From positions 14,627,268 to 14,691,267 of the forward strand of contig BSYO01000024.1 of the NCBI GenBank assembly GCA_033239525.1: 64,000 nt of DNA, written 5' to 3'. Under the pieces are notes generated by a model. The model was not told the DNA's origin and ran no database searches. It was given only the letters and a program-made list of their open reading frames with translations. Both the position numbers and the translations under genes were made by a program. This DNA is from Nepenthes gracilis. Its lineage: Eukaryota > Streptophyta > Magnoliopsida > Caryophyllales > Nepenthaceae. Every line of letters begins with the position of its first letter. Position 1 is the first letter of the stretch. Below are positions 37,837 to 50,737 of the stretch, in pieces.

Positions 37837-39039
37837 AATAGATAGATTGGATGTGAGTCATGGTTTTTACCTGTCTCCTCATTTTCTTCCATCATCCTCT
37901 TCAAGAGGAGACACTCTCATAGGAAAAATAAGCCTGAGTTCAACCTTCACGGCTATTTGCACCCTTGCTCTTGGTGTTTGGTCTGCTATTGTTGTTATGA
38001 ATGTTTATCTATTAATGCTTTATGCTTATCAACAATTGACAGGTATTTGAAGCCCTGTCCATGTATTTTCGCGTTGAATTGCTAACTTCACGGGCATTTT
38101 TTTCCTCCGACTTTTCTAAAGGCCGTGTTGGGTGGTGATATTTTGACCTTTTTTGAAAGGCAGTTTGGAAGGCAAACGACCCCTTTTTACGGTCTCTTTA
38201 TCTTTTATTTGCTCTTATATTCTGAATGGTAAAGTTTTGATCTCAATAATAATTAAGATTATTCCAACATATTATAATGTGACCAAGTAAATTAAAATTG
38301 TTATTGAGGTTGTGTCGAAATTAACCAATAATACCCAAAATACCGTTTTGTCCTCTTGAAAGTATCCGGTAAGCAATGTACTCAGTGCCAGCTGCCTAGA
38401 AAATTTTGTTATTACTTATTAATATGTTACCCACTTTTATTCAAGAAAAAAACTATTTTTGATATGACTTATTAATATGTTTTGCTTTTTTACGTAAACA
38501 GAGAACCCCTTTTTATAGTATTGGTTCGTTTTTATTCTTTTATTTATCTCTTTACCGATATTGGAAATGGAGACCACACGGTCTGATTCGTTAAAAGCCA
38601 ATTCCTTAGGACCATCAATTGTTAGATTTGATAGGAATATAACTTAAATAAAAATATGTAAAAAAAAAAAACCTATATCTTATATGAATAACTAAAATCA
38701 ACAGCAATATTCTATTATTTCATTTTTAAATTTTGTTTATTAAGTATTTTACTAAAAATGATAAATTAAAATGAATTCTAAAGTAATAATTTTTATATTT
38801 ATATATATTTCAGTTCATTCGGAAAAAGAAAAAAAAAATCTTCTATTATTTCCAGAATTTTGTATTTATTTGTTTTTACTTACCATAATGTCAAAACACA
38901 ATAGTTAATAATATTTTATTTTATTTGTTTATATCATGAAAATCTAACCTGCGCCGAAGATGAGAAAACAAGTCAAACAGAGAAGAAGAAACGGATTTGC
39001 TATCAGAATCGGAATTGCAGACCCCTGAGGCGCAGGACG
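37837..39039. other. 3' UTR, spacer and UVSSA promoter region
   Basis: About the first 200-300 bases are the likely 3' UTR of the complex I gene. The rest is AT-rich with no gene. The UVSSA leader probably lies within 38940-39039; no clear TATA box could be chosen. Confidence 0.4.
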
Positions 39040-42000
39040 ATGCTGATGGAGGAGGAGGGGCAGAGGAAAACGGGTAAGGTGATTTCGTTAATTGAGAAGG
39101 CAACGAACTCAACGGCGCCGGAAGTTGATCCGCTCCTCCTCAAAGCCATCAAACTGGTCGTTCGATCGTCGGATTCGGAGCTTCGCCTCGCTGCCCAAAC
39201 CCTAATGGACCTCATGAAGCGACAGCACTCTCAGGTTTCATATTCAATTTAACTTTTTGTATGGGTTTTTACAATTTCTGCATTTTATCGGTTTTTTAAA
39301 TTTGCAGTGTTTGGCATCTAAGATCGACCAACATCGTTACCAGTCATATGTCCCTGTATTGCTGTGTTTCTTCTTCGTGTTAGAAATCATCATTTGAATG
39401 AAACGAAAGTTCTGTTAAATCGTGTACTTTTGTGAAATTTAACGGACCGTGTCTCTATGACTCTTGATAAACTGCCAAAGATAACGCACTAATTCCCATG
39501 GGTGCATGCGCTTTAGAAAGACGTTTCTTATCTTTTCTTTTTTTCCCCAAAAAATGTGCACAAGGACTCTGGACTCAAGATGATGTCTTAGAAATATTAT
39601 CTCGAATTTATTTACAATATAATGTTGTTGAGATGGATCATTTGATTATGGTAAAATAATGAAAGTACTTTACTAGATCATAATCTTAACCAGTTGCTGA
39701 TACCTTTCATTTAAGTCATTGCTTGATTGAAAGCAAAGCTTCTGAAATATTTCTGTCTTGGTTGCTTCTGACTACAAACATTTAACTCATGCTAAAACCA
39801 ATTCCACATTAACATACTGCATCAACAATTCAGAATGTGACGCTGCCTGAATTTATTATATATACTGTAGTTATACATTTTTCACAGGTGTTACGAAATG
39901 TAGCGTTTAGAGCTGATTCCGAAGTTAGATATTCAGATGGAGAGGAAGAGGGTTTCTGTTGTTGTGGTGGTATACATAAGGTTCGCAGAGAGAGATCAGT
40001 AAGCTAAGGTGAGACCTTTGTAGGAGTAGAAACTTGGCTATGATTTTGCTGTTGATAATATTACCTACTTAACCAAAGAGAAAATATTTTCTTCAAGGCG
40101 TGCTTAATTAGTCATATGTGTGAAGATCATAAAGAGTGGAATTTCTAGGGTTTATAAATTGATGCCTTATACAGGTGGATTTCCTTCTTGACCTGTAAAT
40201 GTGGGTCATCAATGTGGCTGGTTTTATTAAGCCTTATCTTTTGTTATATTATCTCATTGTTGCAAATGAGGAAAACAGCCTTAATGATAATGATTGGTTG
40301 CTTTTGGATATGTTGTGCAGGTTCGGTACCTGGCACTCTGGATAATTGATGAGCTGTTCATGCGTTCAAAGCTTTTTAGATCCCTCATAACAATAAACAT
40401 GGATCAATTATTGAGTTTAAGTGTTGGGTTCAGAAGAAATCAGCCACTCCCTGCACCTTCTGCTGTTGCATCTGTTTTGCGTTCAAAGGCTATTGAATTC
40501 TTGGAGAAATGGAATGCTACATTTGGAATCCATTATAGACAACTCAGATTAGGATTTGACCACCTGAAAAACACACTGAGGTTCCAATTTCCTAATCTAC
40601 AAGCAAATGCTGCTCAGATTCAGCGAGAGAGAAGAGAGAGAGAAATGAGGACGAAAGCAATTCTAAGGAATAAGTTTGAAACATTAAAGGAGAATCTTCC
40701 TTCCATAAAAGATGAAATACAGTCAACAATCGAGGAGATTCATGAGTGCTTAGAAATTGCGCGAACTGAAGATGAAAGTTTTCCTTTACTGGAGCCTTTG
40801 GATGATGAAGAAACTGTGGAGCATCGTAACCCTGAACTGCAGAAAATTCGTCTTAATTCATTGAAAGAAGCAGAGAAAGTGCAGGAGAACAGTGATAACA
40901 AAGTGGTTTTTGACACATTGAGAGAGCTGTACAAGCTCCTAGTGACAAGGCACTTGGTTTCAGTGCAGCAATGGATATCTGTTCTCATCAGAGTTGAAGT
41001 AGATGATATCAAGTTCAGGGATTCCACACTGAAAGAATTCATTGATATCAGAAATAGTATGCAAGCAGCAAAGAAGAAATGTGAGGAATCAGGTTGTGTT
41101 CTTCCCAACATGAGAGAGAATGACGATGATGTTATTTGGGAGGAGGGAATCATTGGATCAATTGAGAAGGGAGGTTGTAGTATGCAGAGGGAGCAGAGTG
41201 AAGATTTTGCAGTGGCATCAACCGCTGATGGGGTGTTAAATGAAGATACTCCTGAATGCAGTTATAAGGGTTCAAATAGCAAGGAGAACTTAAATCGTGA
41301 AGGTGGTGGTAGTGATTCAAACTCATTGAGGAGTCGACTGTTAGCTGAAGCTCCAGTCATGAAATGGGGCTCTTTCTTGGATAATTGGGGACAAAAGCAG
41401 GGTGTTTTGGCTAATCAGAGAGGATTGGAGCTTGAAGGACATTGGGGGAGGATAGATTACGATGCAGTTATTCCAGCAGAGAAAATTGCAGAGCTGAATG
41501 TTCAAGCGACTACATATAAAGAAGTGCACATTGAAATTCAGCCATGCCATGCTCCTTTGACCAATGGAGGTTTTTGTCAGAGACGGGATTTGAGAGTTTG
41601 TCCATTTCATGGGCCCATTGTCCCCCGTGATAATGAAGGAAATCCTCTTGATCCTGAAGGTGAAGTACGAATACACACTAAATCCGGGGATGAGGAAAAA
41701 ATCCCTAGCAAGAAAAGACCTTTGACAGAGGAGACGTGTCTCAATGTGAGGGATAGTCAAATGGAGCTGTTGGCAAAACAAGCAGTTAAAAATGTCCGTC
41801 ATAGGGATAAAGAGGAGGCAAAAAGGAGAGAAAATGACAGGCGGTCACTGAAGCGGGAAAAGCTTGCAAAAATTCGAGAGCACAATGAAGCAGTTCTGCG
41901 AGAGGCTGCATTAGCTTCAACTTCAGGATCTGCAGCTTTTGGAGATCACATGGATGCAGACAATGAGGATCGAACCATGGCCAAGAACAAGAAGCAAACC

Positions 42001-42147
42001 CTTGCATCAATGCTGCGGAAGAAAGTGACAGCAAAAGATAGATTAGCTCAGAGGCTCTTGAGTACCCGAGCAAGAGATGCAACTGTCAGTCAGCTGACTA
42101 TGGGTGAGGATATGGCCTATAGAGAATCATTCCCAAATCAGTGGTAG
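39040..42147 (+). CDS. UVSSA: UV-stimulated scaffold protein A homologue
   Basis: Two exons, 39040-39234 and 40321-42147 (TAG), join across a GT-AG intron to give 673 residues. ATG 39046 is an alternative start two codons later. The N-terminal half is a helical VHS-like domain (KVISLIEKATNS, then VRYLALWIIDELFMRSKLFR across the splice, then ATFGIHYRQLRLGFDHLKNT). A charged middle follows, then the conserved C-terminal domain with a zinc-binding set C474, C484, C492 and H495 in CHAPLTNGGFCQRRDLRVCPFH, followed by GPIVPRDNEGNPL. The basic tail is rich in KRRENDRRSLKREKL. UVSSA works in transcription-coupled nucleotide excision repair in the nucleus, with stalled RNA polymerase II and TFIIH; Arabidopsis has one such gene (At3g61800 from memory). 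The length and domains look complete. Confidence 0.95.
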
Positions 42148-45130
42148 AAGGGTATCTCGTAGTCTGATGCAGAGGCCTTTTGAGAAATTGAGTTCACAAG
42201 ATGCATATGCTAGTAAGGAAGGAGAAAAACCGTCTCAACATTAACCAAATCATTTCATGTCTTGTCTTGCTTCAGAATCTCAATTAAATGCTGCCCACTG
42301 CCAAGTCTGTACCATCATTGTTTAACCAACTTCTCAACATATATTAGCATGCTTGATCCTTGTAGATTTATTTGTAAATATTTGTCATTTTCTTTATTAC
42401 TGTCAAAACATTTTTTGTTTCAAATAATGTAATGAGGCATTTTGGCTTTGATATTGCAAATGAGAAAGTAGTTTTCTTTTGAGTGAATATTGCCTGTATT
42501 AGCTTGTTGAAAGTTCTGTGGGTTGGAAGCATGAAGCAAAAGACACTATTTCGAACCTTTGCTGTACGGATTTTTTGAAACCCTCAGTTAAGCTGACGTT
42601 TCTGATTTGACCTAATGTCCATTTACCAGATCATATGGTGTAAAGAAATGGTTTACCTCTGTCGCTAGCTGTCTGCACCACTGAAGTGTCATTGGCAATT
42701 TCAGAACTGATACTTCTGAGCCATGAGATGCTAGTACATCGCCATCTATGTTGGTCTGCTGGCAGGAAACTTTTAAGAGTCTGCACCACTGAAGTATCAT
42801 TGGCAATTTCAGAACTGATACCTCTGAGCCATGAAATGCTAGTACATTGCCATCTATGTTGGTCTGCTGGCAGGAAACTTTACGAGTCTGTGCACCACTG
42901 AAGTGTCATTGGCAATTTCAGAACGGATACCTCTGAGCCATGAATCTGCAACTTTAGTTTGATGAAAGCAGTTAAGAGTCTTTTCATAATTTTAATGATA
43001 GGAAACAGCTAGAATAATAATTTATGTGAAGCACATTTTAATATATTATAATAACCTCAGTATCCAAGTTATCTGGATCAAATCCTTGTGGTATGTAGGT
43101 CTCCTGTTTGACGTGCCTTGGAAAAGTCCCAATCAAGGATTCAGTAGCTCAAATATTCAGTTGCTTGAATGTAATTATATCCAGCTCATGGTTCAAACAC
43201 CGAAAAATCAAAATCTAGTAATAATCATCTTGCTGTTTTTACTTCTGCTGTTACTTTTTATTTCAATTAGGGTGTCTGAAAAACCCGAAAGATCAAAAAC
43301 CCGAGCCGAACAGTATTAATGTTTTCTTGCATATACTGAAGAAATTATTATTATAAAATTTTATTTCACCCAATCAAGCAAATTTTTTTTTCAAATATTA
43401 GGCACACGCAATTCATTTAAAAAAAAGGGTCAGGGATGATTTTCCTAGCGGTAGAAGTTGAATTTTTTGCTCTAATTAAATTTTTCCCTGTGAAGGAAAG
43501 TACCTAGTTCGGATGCCTTTAAGTGGAAGCCTTATCAAGAATAATGCTTTCATTTCAACAGCGAAAGAGTAGCAAAAGCAAAAGTTTAAGCGTTTCTTTA
43601 CTCTTTCTACTGACCTTCAAAGCAAGTCTTCGACCATAAGCTTTCTTGATCAATGGAACAATGATGGCATCATATATAAACTCCCTCAATAGACAAGCCA
43701 TAGGTAACTGACGGTAATGATAGACTCTTATGGCTGAATTAATGGCTATGATTAATGACCAATGTCCCAAAGACAACAACTATACCTTTAAAATTGGAGG
43801 TCACTTGACAGTAGGAATCTGCCCTTGGAGTTGGCATTGTACTTCCAACAAGCTAATTGCTTTACTGATATTGGAGAAAAAAAAATATCTTTTGTCTAGA
43901 TACCCCGCCACCCATTTAGATTTTATCATGGTTCCTTTAAAAATTAAATTTTTAAAAAAATATTTTTAATTATTCAAATTATTTTAAAAATAATAATTGG
44001 TAGAGATTAAATTAATATTTTACTAAATTATCTTAATCTTATTATTTTATATTAGAATGATAAATATTAATCACCGTAAGAATAAAGAAGCCAAATATTT
44101 AGGATATTTATAATAAAATTTTAATAAATAGGTGTTTAAAAATTATATTATCTTGATAAATTGTTATTCAAAAAACCATATTCAAACACTAGGTTATAAT
44201 TTATGAAATGATTTTTTCTCTGTAAACTAAGGTTAGACCAAGTAGAAATTATAATGAAGCACAATTAAGAGGATGGTAGGGCTTAGCCATAGTGTGAATA
44301 AGTAAGCCGGACCGTTTCCCCCCTTTTTTTTTCTTTTTAAAATTTTGTTCGGTGTGCTTCGTACTTCGTAACGCGTTTTCTGGTCAACGAAGCAAATATT
44401 CATCGTTTTTTTTTTAAATAAAAAAATAAAAAAATAAAGATATTGTAATTAACGTTTGATTTTTGCATATTTATATTTGCCGTGAATTTAAATCTTATCA
44501 CATTATCTTTATTTATTGTTAGTTTTGTAAACTCAAAAAAGCTATTTCCTGGGATTTTTTAAATTATGAGATCTAAAAAGCTGAAAAGAATTAAAAAATA
44601 ATAAATATGCAAAGAAATTTTAACCATACAACTTGTTGGTGATAGACAGTGTCACAATAAATTAGGGGTAATGTTAGACAAATATATTTTTGAATCTATT
44701 AAAATATTTTTGGGTGATATTAGATCCTATTTATTTATTTATTTATTTATTATAGTGGGTTTATAATAAATTATATAAATTAATAAATATTATGTACTTT
44801 AAAAATATATTTTTTCTAAAACAGGTCCTAAATTAAGGAGGGAATTGTGACAATGTCTTTCTAGGCATTGGGAATGCTGTATTTTTTTAGGAAGATATAT
44901 TAGATATGTTTTTATCTTTTTTATTGGATGAGAAAAATATAATAAATGAGATTTAAAATTTAAAAAGATTATCTAAATAATTATTTAATTTTTTTTAAAA
45001 AAATTATTTATAAAAAAAAAGAGATAAGGGGTTGTGAGAATTAAAGGGCCTTTTTTGCCCTTTGCCTTTAGATATATAATTAGTATCTCTTAACACTTAG
45101 CAAATATTCATTTATCACAAATTATGGTCG
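42148..45130. other. UVSSA 3' UTR and long AT-rich spacer
   Basis: The 3' UTR probably ends within ~300 bases. A ~108-bp tandem repeat lies at 42673-42944. A minus-strand open frame at 43555-43779 (containing VPLIKKAYGRRLALKV) has some protein-like character but no recognised family or partner exon. From 43960 on the sequence is A/T-rich with no gene. Confidence 0.45.
42673..42944. repeat. Tandem repeat, ~108-bp unit, about 2.5 copies
   Basis: Units begin CTGCACCACTGAAGT at 42673, 42781 and about 42889 and contain GGCAATTTCAGAAC and GCCATGA in the same places. The first two copies differ at only a few bases. 108 is a multiple of three, which leaves open frames through the array on both strands. 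No flanking exon is seen, so this is treated as a minisatellite. Confidence 0.85.
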
Positions 45131-45139
45131 CTGATTTTC

Positions 45140-45371
45140 GGATTCGGGGGGCGTCTTTCTCCCTTGTGGAAAAAGATCGTCCTTCTCCTCATCTGAACCG
45201 TCGGATGTAAAATCCGACGGCCCACACGTTTTGAATAGATAATATAATGTAGACTGTTCGATTTTAAATTTAATCATTAAAAACACGTAATCGTCGAATT
45301 TTACATCTGACGGCCCAAATTAAGAGAAGGACGGTCCTTCTCCACAGGAGAAAAGGATGCCCCCTCAATCC
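45140..45371. mobile_element. Mutator-type MITE (232 bp), 9-bp TSD
   Basis: Long terminal inverted repeats run from GGATTCGGGGGGCGTC on the left to GATGCCCCCTCAATCC on the right. Both arms contain matching CTCC...GTGGA...CGTCC blocks. The element is flanked by a perfect 9-bp duplication CTGATTTTC (45131-45139 and 45372-45380). Nine-base duplications are characteristic of Mutator-like elements. There is no coding capacity. It lies about 590 bp upstream of the SINAT start codon. Confidence 0.88.
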
Positions 45372-45964
45372 CTGATTTTCTACTCATATTTTACAAAAAA
45401 ATATTTAAATATTATAAATAAAAATTCATCAATCAACTGATTAAAACTGCATACACATATTTACGTTTCAAATAATATTTTAATAATAATAATAATTTAT
45501 AGCAACAGCAAGACCTTATATAACTTTCAATAAATTCCTAATTTGATCATTTTATTTTAATATAATATCTAATAAAAATAAAAAAACGATTATTTTTATC
45601 ATCTTACTTTAAATTTTATTAAATTTATATTTTTCTTTTTTCATTATAATTTAGTATAATATAATAACGCTGCAAGACGCTTAACGTTGACCCATTCACG
45701 CCGGTAATTTAGACGGTAACCTCATCTCCATCTCCCTCACTACCATCAGGCCCAACGAGGAAGGCCCGTCAAAGGAAGCACCTTCTTGGTGTTGGATAGT
45801 TCCAAAAATGGGGATTCTCTCTCCCCTCGCCCATTCTCTGTCTTCTCAAACCTGAACTCTTTCTTGTGAGAAATTAGGGTGCAAAGAATCAAACCCAGCA
45901 GAGCAGAAACAGAAACTGACAGTTTGGTTGGAAGATCTGGGTATTTGTGTTTCTAACACTGTGA

Positions 45965-48900
45965 ATGGATTTAGATAGCGTTGAATGCATATCATCTTTG
46001 GAGGGTTTGGATGAGGATGATATTGACCGCCATCACCCTCATCCTCATCATCAGTTTACATCATCCAAACCTCATACCAATAACGTCAATTCAACCATTC
46101 ACCCAGCAACTAGTGTTCATGAGCTTCTTGAATGCCCTGTTTGTACAAATTCTATGTATCCTCCGATTCATCAGGTTTGTGTATTGTTGATTTTTTTCCC
46201 CTGTTGAAAAATGGGTTCTTCTGCTTTTATAGAATTTTTTTCAGTTTCTTGGTTGTTTGGGCGTATTTTACATATTCAACTAGGGGCCGGAGTATTGAGT
46301 TGTGAAACAATTTTGAGCTGTTTTTGGACTCTCCGAATCTATTTATGGAGCATTTTCTTGCTTTGTTGGCTTTTATGAAAATTTAGTCTTTTCAGTTGAG
46401 GTGAGGAGGGAAAGTTGGTGATAACTGAACCCTAGTCATTAGCACGGGCAATTGGGTGGCTGACCTCTAGGTTATCCTTGATTTTCCATGGTTTTTAATT
46501 CATAGAATGTTCGTAGTTGTGGTTCTTGTGCGTAGAAATTGAATTGCACCAAGTTTGACACTCAGAAAAGAATTGCGGACTGTGTTGGTTGAATTTCCTA
46601 TTTCATCGATTAGGTTGGATAGTTAACTGGTGGATACTTACCATTAATATACTGCACCTTATTGGATTGGAGCCTTAGTTGTTTGTAAAGGATGCACACA
46701 CCCATCTCATGACATTCTCCAAGTCCATCATTGATGAAGGGGAGGGCAATTTTGGGCTTCTGGAAGTAGATAATTTTGTGGTTGTGGTTGTGAATGTTTG
46801 GTTTTAACATATGTAATGTTTGTGGTAGAAATGAGGGAGGTATGATGTGGTCTTGCAAGGTTTGCTAGCTTTTTGTTGCACAACATCAAAATTTGGGCTG
46901 ATAGAGGGAGTCAAAAAGATGATGATAGGCATGTGTGGTAAGATTTGGCAAAAGATGCATGTGTAATAATTCTAGAGGACGTTTTTATTGCAGTATGATG
47001 AAGTGAGTGGAAAATATATTGACATGTTGAAAGATATAATAAACATAGGTGAGCAAACACCTGGGCAATCGTTTAAGAAATGATTTCTTAAGTACTCTCG
47101 TTATGCATGACAAGAGATTGAAGAATATTTTGTGCAATTGACACTGTGATTCAGAGTTTCAATCAATGGACTATGCCCCCCCCCCCCAAAAAAAAAAAAA
47201 AAAAAAAAAAGAGATCAAGGAAAGAGGAGATTTTCAGGACGATTGAAATTCTATCCTGCTATCTAGTTATGCAAATGCACTTTTTTAGAGGTCATGACCT
47301 TTCCATGGGAATGAATGTTTTGGTGGATCTAAATTGGTCCTAAATTACCTACCCCCCCTCCTAAAAAAATATTGGTCCAAAGTTTGATTGATTGAGTGAA
47401 ATATTAATCTTGGAAAGCCTTGTTGGGTAAGTTCTGACCTATATGAAAGGTGTAATGAACTGGGCACCAACCCTCTCAGAGAGAGGCTTGGTGAAATATA
47501 GGAGGCTTTCCAAGATTTATCCCCCTGATTGCAAGCTGAGTTTTATGGATTGTATTACTGACATAAAAGTTTATATATCCCTTTGAAGTACATGAGAAAT
47601 GACGCGATTGGTAAGGAAACAAAAATGCTTTTACACGTCCCTGGGGCACATTATATGGTTAGAGTAAGGTTTTGCTGATAAAACCTGTGGCTGTTGATAT
47701 GAAAACGGCACAAATTGGAGTTCTAAACTTTTCATGTCTGTTTTATTAATTTTGTTTGATAATATTTTTCTCCTGAGAGCATCTTCTGGTGATTGCATAT
47801 TGCTGAAGGAACATCAGTGTGAGTCCTGAAACTTCTAAAATTATGTAGTGGGGAATCCCAAACTTTATGATGCACCATTCCCTAAGTGATACACTATTGT
47901 TCTTTAGGACTTGGAAGAAGATTAGGAAGCATATTGTGGTTTCATTATATCCTTAGTTAATTGTATTTATTTTATTATTGATGTGATATCAAGTTAGTAG
48001 AAGTTGCATAGAAGTAGGAAAGTTGGTCTAGGTTCATTATCTATACTGTACATTATTTTGTCATATATCAATTAGTATGGGAATTATGTTCTATCCACGT
48101 TGTTGTCATTATTGTTGTTTTTGGCTGCTGTCAAACAATGTCTTCATTCTCTTGTCATATCTCCACCCACAAAAGTGACCATTGATAATCATCAACCTCA
48201 AATTGTGTCCATGGAGACCCAAATCACTGTCAAATGGGACCCTGACCCTTTTTGTACGAAATGCTTCTCTTATTGGTTTGGATAAAAGACCCCTATTACT
48301 AATCCTAACTCCCAATACTCTCACCCTCTTATATTTAAGCTGACCACCTGCTATTTGAACCCGCCTCACAACATAATTTAAAGCTTGCAATCAAAGCTTC
48401 TATCCTACTTCTCAGGCACTCACCCTTGATGTCTTTGACAAAGCGCCAGAGGAGAACCACTCACCTGACAAAGCCTCTGGCACACAAAATGTGTCTCAAG
48501 TGAAGCATACATGGCTATGAAGAACAGTCATGAATGAGATCAAATTTGAAGTTCTAATTGCTCTGGCTAGCAGCACACTACGTGCTATTTGTTCTTCTTT
48601 TATGCATGGATGAACATATCGGTATCGATATTGGTCAATGGTATATTAGTATCAAACATATTGGATATTACATATTGGTGTATGATATATCGAAAGGAAA
48701 AAAAATTTCTAAAAATCTAAAGTCAGTAGGGCTGTATCAGCTGTTATATTAGTCATATTATCCAACATGTCGGTTATATCGACCAATATGTTATGATATA
48801 TTATTAATACAGTAACATATCGTAATATTGTCGTTGCTTAAGACCTATTTGTATTTAGAGGGCCCAATACTGATACATATTGGTTGATATTAATATCAGT

Positions 48901-50358
48901 ACTTTTACGTCATATTCCCATCTATTTCAGATTTATCCAGCCTTAGTCATGTTTGTGGCCTATGCTAGCAGTATGATTTAGTTGTGGACCTGGTTTCCCA
49001 TAGTTTGTCTTCACAATTTGGCATTTACTGTTTAGAGTAAACATTGTAACGTCTACAACATACTATAACGACATTTCAGGCTCTACTGTTATTCGTAAAC
49101 ATGAAACTCACTTGCTGAAGTCCAAATTTTTGCCACTTAACCTAGATATCTTGATCCCCAGAAAAATTATCATAATGCTTATAGATGTCAGAAACGATGG
49201 TTCTAACAAATTATAATGTCATTAGTGTCACAACGGCCATACACTCTGTTCCACCTGCAAAACAAGGGTACACAACAGGTGTCCCACCTGTAGGCAAGAG
49301 CTGGGAGACATTAGATGTTTAGCATTGGAGAAGGTGGCTGAATCGCTGGAACTGCCCTGCAAATACTATTCCCTTGGATGCCCAGAGATCTTTCCCTACT
49401 ACGGCAAACTTAAACATGAAGCAGTATGCAACTTCAGGCCATACAATTGTCCTTATGCCGGTTCCGAGTGTTCGGTCACTGGGGATATCCCATACCTCGT
49501 GGCTCATCTGAGGGATGACCACAAGGTAGATATGCATTCTGGATGCACATTCAACCACCGTTATGTGAAGTCTAATCCTCGTGAAGTAGAAAATGCGACA
49601 TGGATGCTAACTGTAAGTGCATCTTTCCTTTGTTTCTCTATTGAAAATTTGATCAAATCTATTTGTTTGTTGTGGATATTGTATCTGTGCTTGTAAACCC
49701 ACCCATAATCTTCCAAGAATACATTCAGTGTAGGCCTCACCACTTGGGCAGCCCTACCCGATGCATGAAAATCTTGCCATGCACTTAGTCTAGGAAAGGG
49801 TTGAATTGCTTTTAGATCTGCTAAACATAATCTTATATTGTATTATATTAAAGACCATTTCTATGACTTGTACCAACGACCACCAAATCACAATGCAATT
49901 ACCCTACCGTTACACCAAAGCTTCCCCTTTCCTTTAGCCAACATGTTAGTGCCGGACGATTTTAAAATATATGCTTTTGTTTCCTTTGTATTTAGGTCTT
50001 CCACTGTTTTGGTCAGTACTTTTGTCTTCACTTTGAAGCTTTCCAGCTGGGTATGGCTCCAGTATACATGGCGTTCCTTCGGTTCATGGGTGATGAGATG
50101 GAGGCTCGGAATTATAGCTACAGCCTCGAAGTCGGAGGTAATGGCCGGAAACTCATCTGGGAGGGTACCCCACGCAGCATTAGGGACAGCCATCGGAAGG
50201 TCAGGGACAGCCATGATGGCCTAATTATACAGCGGAACATGGCGCTCTTCTTCTCCGGAGGGGATAGGAAGGAGCTCAAGCTGCGGGTTACTGGCCGCAT
50301 ATGGAAGGAGCAGCAGAGCCCTGATGGCGGCGCATGTATCCCCAATCTTTGCAGTTGA
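45965..50358 (+). CDS. SINAT: SINAT-type RING E3 ubiquitin ligase (319 aa)
   Basis: Three exons, 45965-46174, 49226-49612 and 49996-50358 (TGA), join in phase (70, 129 and 120 residues) across GT-AG introns of 3,051 and 383 bases. The N-terminus is acidic and then His-rich (DRHHPHPHHQF). A C3HC4 RING follows (C57, C60, C71, H75, C78, C81, C89, C92); intron 1 splits it just before C71. A SIAH-type zinc-finger region (LPCKYYSLGCPEIFPYY to HDDHK-like DDHKVDMHSGCTFNH) and a TRAF-like/substrate-binding domain (WMLTVFHCFGQYFCLHFEAF, then SYSLEVGGNGRKLIWEGTP) follow, ending in ACIPNLCS. Length and motifs are those of plant SEVEN IN ABSENTIA proteins, cytosolic/nuclear E3 ligases with several reported substrates. 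Arabidopsis SINAT3 (At3g61790 from memory) lies next to UVSSA, as here. Which SINAT paralogue this is cannot be decided. Confidence 0.97.
47176..47211. repeat. Poly-C/poly-A homopolymer run in SINAT intron 1
   Basis: About ten C residues are followed directly by more than twenty A residues. Such a run is prone to length errors in sequencing and to slippage. Confidence 0.85.
48150..48285 (+). other. Possible LINE ORF1-like fragment in SINAT intron 1
   Basis: An open stretch reads IDNHQPQIVSMETQ and later VKWDPDPFCTKCFSYWFG before a stop. The pattern of a basic/valine segment and then P-x-C-x2-C resembles the zinc-knuckle end of plant LINE ORF1 or DUF4283 proteins. The fragment is short and the match is by eye. 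Confidence 0.25.
48600..48910. repeat. Interspersed GATAT-rich repeat, also at 37370-37600
   Basis: Both regions are built from degenerate words such as GATATATTG, ATATCGG, CCAATATG and TATTGTCG with no fixed period. One lies in SINAT intron 1 and the other in intron 2 of the complex I gene. They look like diverged members of one repeat family, but no ends could be defined. Confidence 0.4.
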
Positions 50359-50701
50359 ATCTGTCTTCTTGTTGTATGCCTGAAAATTCTGTACAATTAC
50401 AAAGGATGGTGATGGCTGAAGATTGTTGAAATGTGTCATGTGCAAAGATTTTGATGTCTTCTTTTCTTTAAATTCATTGCTCTCTCTCCTCTGGCCTAGC
50501 TTTCCCGCAAAAGTTTATGAACCTCCACTTGTGGGAATGGATTTGAGATTTTTTTTTAGCATGATCAACATTTCTGTAGTTTTATTATTTTTAACTGATA
50601 AAATTTAGAATAATTATGCTATTATTTTTAATAAAAAAATAAAAATCAACTTTAGATAAATAAGTAGGCCGCATTAGTGAACAACTAAGTTAATTGGTAA
50701 T

Positions 50702-50737
<36 letters not shown>

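Noticed and set aside
39892..40010. Exon-like piece after TTTTCACAG inside the UVSSA intron
   Set aside because: The conserved UVSSA frame joins 39234 directly to 40321 (HSQ then VRYLALW); the piece contains stop codons and is not needed.
40740..42082. Several long minus-strand open frames opposite UVSSA exon 2
   Set aside because: UVSSA identity on the plus strand is certain; these are its complements.
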